Assembly (NCBI RefSeq): GCF_001435845.1
Contig: NZ_CM003596.1
Span: 1,612,001-1,676,000 of the forward strand
Direction of reading: 5' to 3'
DNA: 64,000 nucleotides
Source of the DNA: Psychrobacter sp. P11G3
GTDB taxonomy: Bacteria > Pseudomonadota > Gammaproteobacteria > Pseudomonadales > Moraxellaceae
Shown in pieces: positions 63,959 through 64,000 of this stretch (the stretch's first letter is position 1; each line of letters opens with the position of its first letter). Both the position numbers and the translations under genes were made by a program. The notes under the pieces are model-generated. The model saw only the letters and a program-made list of their open reading frames with translations. It did not search any database and was not told where the DNA came from.

Positions 63959-64000
63959 GTTTCTGCAGTGGTATAAACTAACTGCTATCAAACCTTGATG

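Overview
The window looks like a piece of chromosome from a gammaproteobacterium of the Moraxellaceae, most likely Psychrobacter. This is inferred from moderate-to-low GC, the gene families present, the pqqABCDE-dipeptidase order, and a nitrate-assimilation operon carrying a phosphatase-kinase fusion. No rRNA, tRNA, CRISPR array, prophage or intact transposase gene was seen.

Layout. 1-3.6 kb: a LysR gene cut by the window edge, DoxX, a DODA-type dioxygenase and a secreted carboxylesterase. 3.6-17.1 kb: a complete nitrate-assimilation locus. nirB and nirD are divergent from narK, a PP2C/kinase fusion, a nasC-like reductase, an oversized nasA and cobA. Together they import nitrate, reduce it to nitrite and ammonium, and make the sirohaem NirB needs. 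A sigma-54 type promoter lies in front of narK. 17.3-19.9 kb: LysR and a divergent Old Yellow Enzyme, then a small membrane protein.

19.9-27.6 kb: a copper island. A minus-strand series (Met/His-rich protein, cytochrome c, DUF411 lipoprotein, CopA, CopB, DUF305 protein) is divergent from copRS, with a palindromic copper box between them. A 172-bp foldback MITE-like element follows copS. 28-36 kb: M14 carboxypeptidase, EamA exporter, MocR-type regulator, MFS transporter, secreted formamidase-like protein and a class C beta-lactamase. 36.5-39.8 kb: a Cache-type histidine kinase with a tandem-receiver response regulator.

40-51.6 kb: several redox enzymes beside LysR or HxlR regulators, among them SDRs, a medium-chain reductase, a 2-hydroxychromene-2-carboxylate isomerase homologue, a degenerate metallo-beta-lactamase fold protein, a nitroreductase and a 2OG-Fe(II) oxygenase. 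A decayed LysR pseudogene lies at about 40.2 kb. 51.7-56.1 kb: PQQ biosynthesis (pqqA, B, C, D, E) ending in a coupled membrane dipeptidase. The 24-aa pqqA is separated from pqqB by a hairpin terminator. 56.4-64 kb: two paralogous small proteins of unknown function, a 3-hydroxyacyl-CoA dehydrogenase, a GST gene remnant, a LysR gene divergent from D-lactate dehydrogenase, and NAD-malic enzyme.

The strongest leads are the nas operon with its kinase/phosphatase and sigma-54 promoter, the copper island with its Met-rich repeats, the MITE-like element, the pqqA/pqqB attenuator, the two small paralogues, and three enzymes with altered active sites.
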